From contig NW_009242976.1 in the NCBI RefSeq assembly GCF_000388065.1, forward strand, positions 586,987 through 635,584: a DNA stretch of 48,598 bases, in the 5' to 3' direction. A program made the position numbers and the translations under genes. A model generated the notes under the pieces. That model ran no database searches. It saw only the letters and a program-made list of their open reading frames with translations, and was not told the DNA's origin. Positions 44,127 through 48,598 of this stretch are shown here, piece by piece. Each line of letters begins with the position of its first letter. The first letter of the stretch is position 1. The DNA is from Fonticula alba (Eukaryota; Opisthokonta; Rotosphaerida; Fonticulaceae).

Positions 44127-46709
44127 CACGTACAGGCACGCACACAGACACAGACACACCTGTCTTCGATCGCATGGTGCCTATTGTTTTGTCTAGCCTC
44201 GCTCGTGCGCGACCCAGCACCCCACCCCGGCACAGCGCGAACAATATCGGACCTAACATCGAGCACGAGTAGAGGGAAATACACCCCCCCCCCCCCTCCC
44301 AGGGGGACAGGAAATTGCATCCGGACAGGGGCATTCACGGCCCGGGAGACCTCGTCTCGGGAGAATCACCCAGGGACGCAGGGAGCCGCCTCCTCGGCCC
44401 CTGCCCCCTGCGGCCCCTGTCCCCTCGGCCGGCCGGGCTCCCTCTGCGCGACGCGGCGCAGGGGGCGTCTCCCCCCAGCGCCCTCGGCCCAACGGCGGTT
44501 CAGCGGACCAAATTGAGGGGCTGCCCAGAGAAGTCAGCCTCAGACCAGGCAGAGATGCCGCCATGAAACACCCCCTAACCACGGCCGAGGCCGCCAGCCT
44601 CGCCCAGTCGGGCTCTTTTCTCCGGGGAGCTCTTAGGCCGGCGGGGGGGGGAGGAGCACGGCATCCAAGCGGGGGTATAGTAGTACGTCGGGAGAGGAAG
44701 GACTCGCGTGGCCCCGAGCAGGCCTACGCCTGGGCTTGCTTGCGTCTGGAACATCAACAAAAAAAAAAGGCCCGGGCCCCTACCGACCGTCTGGGGGGGG
44801 GGGTGAGCTAAATATCGAAGAATCGAGCGGGGCAACTCCCCCTCGATCGTGACACATGTGCCATGGTGGCCGATCCGGGGCCTCGTGGGGAGGGGGCCCG
44901 ACTGGACGTCGAGTCGGGGGCAGACCACTCCGATCTAGTGCGTGGGCACGCCACAGAGGATGCCCCTTGCTCCACCGGACTGCCGGGCTTGTTTCATCGC
45001 CATATGACCAGATAATGTGATAATGTCGCCCACCAGCGCCGGTCTTGGGCATCCAGCAAGGGGATGCTCTCCGAAGCCAGCTTGGTCCGAACCGAGGACG
45101 GATCTCGGCCCAAGCGGAGGTATGGATCCCGCCACGGATCATGGCCCCCACTCTGGGGGAGAGCTCAGTCGCCCCTCCCCCCCCCCCCCTCCCGGCGTCC
45201 GAGCGTCCGGCAGGACAACACCCGCGGCGAGGATGGTCGCACGAGTGGGCAGAAGGGCACGAGGGAGGCGGGGATCATCGCCTCGGACTGAATGGAATCC
45301 GCCGAACAGAAAGCACGCACAGCGTGTGTCGGGGAATCGATCGGGTCGTCGCCGATACCCAGTTAGCCGGCTGGGCCAACCAACTGGTTGAAAGTGCGAA
45401 ACGAAGAGGGGCCAGCCGCCTCATGCCTATGGAAGGCTTCCTCCCGTTCGGATGTCGGGCAGCCTCTCCCGGCCCTCTTGAGACCGCCACCCGGAGGCTC
45501 TTCAAGCCTCGCGTAGCACCGATCCGGATGTGGGGCCTCTGCATCCTGTTTGTGTTTATTTCGGGCCGGATGGCCCCCGGCAACAGGCCCACCGGATCCC
45601 CTGGCGCCGGGAGCACCAGCCCGCACGACCGTTGGCGGTACGGTCGACCGGCGCCGGATGGCTATCGCCAGGTGCTGGATGTTCTGATGGGCTATCGGAC
45701 GCTAACCCAATGCGCCATATTCAAGCAGGCGGGCTGAAGATCTTTGCCGTGCCCACCTTGCGTCCAGCCTCCGGCTGTCAGCGGGCGAACGAGCTCACGG
45801 CGGCCGCTACGTGCCGACACCCGCTACTGGGGGGCGCAAGACGAACGCCCACCAATCGCGCAGGAGAGCACCTTTTGCCCCCTATTCCCGAAGTCCAACA
45901 CGGAGCCCCGAGGAAGGGCACGGACAAACACCGGGCTTCTGTGGCGCCGCGAAGGCGGCCCAGCCACGGCGAGAGATACGCCCTGCCCTCCGCCAAGCAC
46001 ACAAATCTGGCGCCTCTCACAGCTGTGCCCGGCGGCCCTCGGCCCTCTCTACAGTGCGCCTCGCGCTCGGCCCCCGCGCACCCCCCTGCCTCTTCCATCC
46101 CGCCCCCCTCCTCTCAGCCCCATGCGCAGGCCCCTCCTCCCTGACCCCTGGAAAGACAAACGAAGCGGAGCCAGAGAAGGCGGCAGGAGGGGAGACACGG
46201 AAAGAGGGAGGGTCACAGTCCTCCCTATTCCCGGCCACAAGAAAGGAGAGAACCCGGTCCCAGGAGTGCGCGGATATGCCCACGCAACCATGGCCCGTGC
46301 GTGACGCGCGCTGTCCCCTGCCCCGCCCCCCCCTCTGCCAAGGGAGTGAAGCGCGCGCAGAGGAGGGGAAGGCAGCACCCTGTGCGTCCCCCCCCTCCCG
46401 CCCCGACCCTGCGCGCTGGCTCGATCTAATGGGGTGTGTGCCTCTCCCCCAACGTGGGAAGAAGAAGGCACACACACGCACACGCCCGTCGGAGAAGAGA
46501 GAGAGAGAGAGAGAGCGAGCGAGAGAGAGACCGGGAGGAGCAAGGAACGAGACACTCAAACGGAGAGAAAAGAATGACCAGGAGGAGGAAGAGCGAACGC
46601 GCGCGCACGAGGGAGAAGGGTGGTGTGTATGGAGGACAACATCTCTCACAGCAAGGTGGGACATGAAAACATGTTTTGAATCGAGAAAACCGGACACTTT
46701 ACAAGCATC
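43354..46709. other. 3.3-kb intergenic region without convincing genes
   Basis: Upstream of surface protein gene B (-) and downstream of the eL34 gene (-). It contains a GA repeat at about 43470-43490, (AC)n at 44086-44124, C runs at 44284-44298 and 45178-45189, and a GA-rich tract 46497-46540. The longest open frame (45045-45737) lacks recognisable motifs and a plausible domain. No tRNA, 5S rRNA or snRNA signature found. Confidence 0.5.
44086..44124. repeat. (AC)n microsatellite
   Basis: About 19 uninterrupted AC units followed by GGCACGTACAGGCACG. Confidence 0.95.
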
Positions 46710-47309
46710 TTAGTTCTTGCCCTTCTTCTCAGCGGCCTTGGAGGCAGCGGCGTGCTGCTTGGCAAGGTTCTTGACGAGCTTCTGCTCCTCGAGGAGGAAA
46801 GCGCGGACGATGCTGCGCGAGGGGGAAGGAGAAGGGAAGGAGACGAGGGGGGACAGGGAATCGGTAAGTGTTAGCCTCGGGAAAGGATGCGCCCTCGCCC
46901 CGCCGCCCTGCCAGCCAGCACAAACCACTAGACTGCCATCTCCCCCCGCCGGCCGCCTGTACACACACACACACAGTGGGGCGCATGGCGAAGCAGGAGG
47001 GGGAGCGAGAGAGAGACAGAGAAAGAAAGATCCAGAGACGCACCGGTCGCGGACGCAGCCACCGCAGCGAGAGCCACCGTAAGAGCGAGAAACGGTCTTC
47101 TGGGTCTTGGACAGACGAGAAAGAGCGAACGGGCGAGAGGCAGGCAGGCCGATCAGCTTGCAACCGCAGTCACCGCAGCTGGGGACCTTACCGCGCTTGG
47201 TGATGTAGTGAACGGTGTAACGACCACCAGGGGTGCGGACCTTGCGGACCTGGTTGGAGGTGGTGTTGTAGGACAGGCGACGGCGGTAAGTGACACGGGT
47301 GTCGACCAT
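46710..47309 (-). CDS. RPL34: 60S ribosomal protein eL34 (L34e), 2 exons
   Basis: Exons on the minus strand: 47309-47044 and 46812-46710, joined in phase 2 across a 231-bp intron; 122 residues, the normal length for eL34. The protein is a cytosolic large-subunit component. Diagnostic segments: [13 protein letters not shown] at the N-terminus, then a CGDC pair and a CGGC pair that form the zinc site, [16 protein letters not shown], then CVRDR joined across the intron to [14 protein letters not shown] and a Lys/Ala-rich C-terminus. The donor is GTGCGT and GCTAAC (plus strand 46870-46875 reversed) is a likely branch site. A CT-rich sense-strand tract lies immediately upstream of the ATG, reminiscent of pyrimidine-rich leaders of ribosomal protein genes. 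Confidence 0.97.
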   Translation of the reverse strand: MVDTRVTYRRRLSYNTTSNQVRKVRTPGGRYTVHYITKRGKVPSCGDCGCKLIGLPASRPFALSRLSKTQKTVSRSYGGSRCGGCVRDRCVSGSFFLCLSLAPPPASPCAPLCVCVYRRPAGGDGSLVVCAGWQGGGARAHPFPRLTLTDSLSPLVSFPSPSPSRSIVRAFLLEEQKLVKNLAKQHAAASKAAEKKGKN

Positions 47310-48598
47310 TTTGCTGTTATTGGGCGAGATGCGAGGAGAGGGCGTTCGGAGGGGGGGGGAGGAGAGAGAGAGAGGGGGGAGCGAGAAAGATCAAAGCGAG
47401 ACGGGGGGAGCAGAAAAAGCCGCGGGCGGTGAAGAGAGGGGGAGATGGGGGAGACAGACAGACAAGAGGACTGAGTTAGTCACCGGAGAAGGGGCGAGGT
47501 GAAGGGCAGAGAGCATGGAGAGAGAGAGAGAGAAGCCACGGCCGTCTCCCGGAGAATGCGGAGCACGGGGGTGGGAATGACGCGTGCGCGACACCGCCCC
47601 GGCAACCGCCATGCACTGGAAAAGCCAAGGGCGGAGCCCGCATCGGATGCAGCTCACGGGGAAACACATCCGACACACACACACACACACGCGTGCAAAT
47701 ATGGGTGCCTCGGAAATTCAATCACCCCCCAGTCGCCTCGGAGAACTATTTGCATTGCGCAGCGATGCCGCTCACCCCCGCTCGGGGGCATGCTGACCGC
47801 GCGCGTGCACTGGAAGAGCGTCCACACACGCGCAGTTCCCCCCTGCCTTCCCGATGAGAAGAGGGAGACCACGCATGCTGCTGCCAGTGGGGATATCCGT
47901 GTGCGCGTGCGCATGCGTGTGCGTATGTATGCACACGCGTGGACTCGCATACACACACACACCCCCTCCGGAGGAGGAGGAGGGAGACCGCCCGTTGGAC
48001 GAGGATGTGCGTCCATGCAAAGGTTGTCCGGGGAAGGGAAGGAGGAGCAAGGAGACATTGCCAGCAGGAATCGCCCTGCCCCCCTCGCAGGGTGCCGCGG
48101 CGGGGAGAGGGGGAGTGGCAGGGGAAGGAGCACGCGTAACACGCGCACGCGCGTGTGTGTGTGTGTGTGTGTCGGGATGTGTTGCGGGCAAGAGGAGACA
48201 AGAGGAGAGGGGAGGGGAGAGGCAAAACGCACAATAACCTTATCTCAGCGAGGCCGGGGGGACAGACACATCAACAAGGATAGAGGCCTGCCAACTGTGG
48301 TTGTTCGATGCTGTGGTCTGGCACATAAATCCAGCCTCGGCCTTCCGGCAGTGTTGAACGCCTCATCCGCGCCCGGGCGGGACACACACTGGGGAGACGG
48401 GGGATGAGGCCGCCCTCTGTCTCCCCCCACTCCCCCTCCCCGTTGCCCGCCACCCCCGCCCCCCACCCCCGTACTTGCTCCCGGGGAGGCCACCTCTCCC
48501 CGCACTCCTCCCGAGTAACAGGCATCCCCTCACGCTTCGGGGAAAGGAGGAAGACCCGCATCCGCGCACACAGACACACACGCCCTCTCCCCCCCCCC
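47310..48598. other. Terminal non-coding stretch with the eL34 upstream region
   Basis: Purine tracts at 47348-47380 and 47517-47531 (pyrimidine on the eL34 sense strand), AC repeats near 47672-47690 and 47950-47962, and a GT repeat near 48154-48171. The end is C-rich and stops in a C run. No gene recognised. Confidence 0.55.

Noticed and set aside
45045-45737. 230-codon plus-strand open frame
   Set aside because: Low-complexity and mixed composition, no motif, no good start context, no homologous feel; probably chance.

Overview
The window is nuclear DNA of a GC-rich eukaryote. The evidence is GT-AG introns in nearly every gene, a eukaryotic cytosolic ribosomal protein (eL34), eukaryotic tRNA-Ala(AGC) and tRNA-Glu(CTC), an ABCG half-transporter, a CHGN-type glycosyltransferase and a mitochondrial rRNA methyltransferase. 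High GC, many dinucleotide repeats, G/C homopolymers and large Cys-rich surface proteins suggest an opisthokont protist. My best guess is a nucleariid such as Fonticula alba, but this is inference from style, not a database match. The window starts and ends in homopolymers (G, then C), so it looks like a whole scaffold or contig.

Layout: (+) 344-4615, CHGN-family glycosyltransferase, 3 exons; (+) 5125-6903, MRM1-like mitochondrial SpoU methyltransferase, 3 exons; (-) 12863-7869, ABCG half-transporter, 11 exons; (+) 15605-24238, a 2,773-residue ankyrin protein with a nucleotidyltransferase-like N-terminal domain, 3 exons; tRNA-Ala (-) at 25126-25198 and tRNA-Glu (+) at 25623-25695; (-) 27335-26295, an unrecognised, probably mitochondrial protein; (+) 29695-33492 and (-) 43353-33898, two convergent genes for large Cys-rich single-pass surface proteins (1,150 and 2,959 residues); (-) 47309-46710, ribosomal protein eL34, 2 exons. 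The stretches between genes (up to 3.3 kb) are rich in (GT/AC)n, (GA/CT)n and G/C homopolymers and show no convincing genes.

The most interesting content is the convergent surface-protein pair. The larger protein combines a signal peptide, FG-GAP/VCBS-like beta-propeller motifs, Cys-rich modules and one transmembrane helix. It seems built from repeated modules separated by phase-1 introns. The short cytoplasmic tails of both proteins share a motif of the form NS-x-(T/G)-S-(I/F)-EM. In one of them the last three residues come from a 12-nt terminal exon. A second notable observation is the splice donor. Of the 23 introns I model, none has A at +4 and 19 have C there (consensus GTRCGY), unlike the usual GTRAGT. 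There is no obvious operon-like relation among the remaining genes. All exon models were made by hand from reading frame, splice phase and protein-family patterns.
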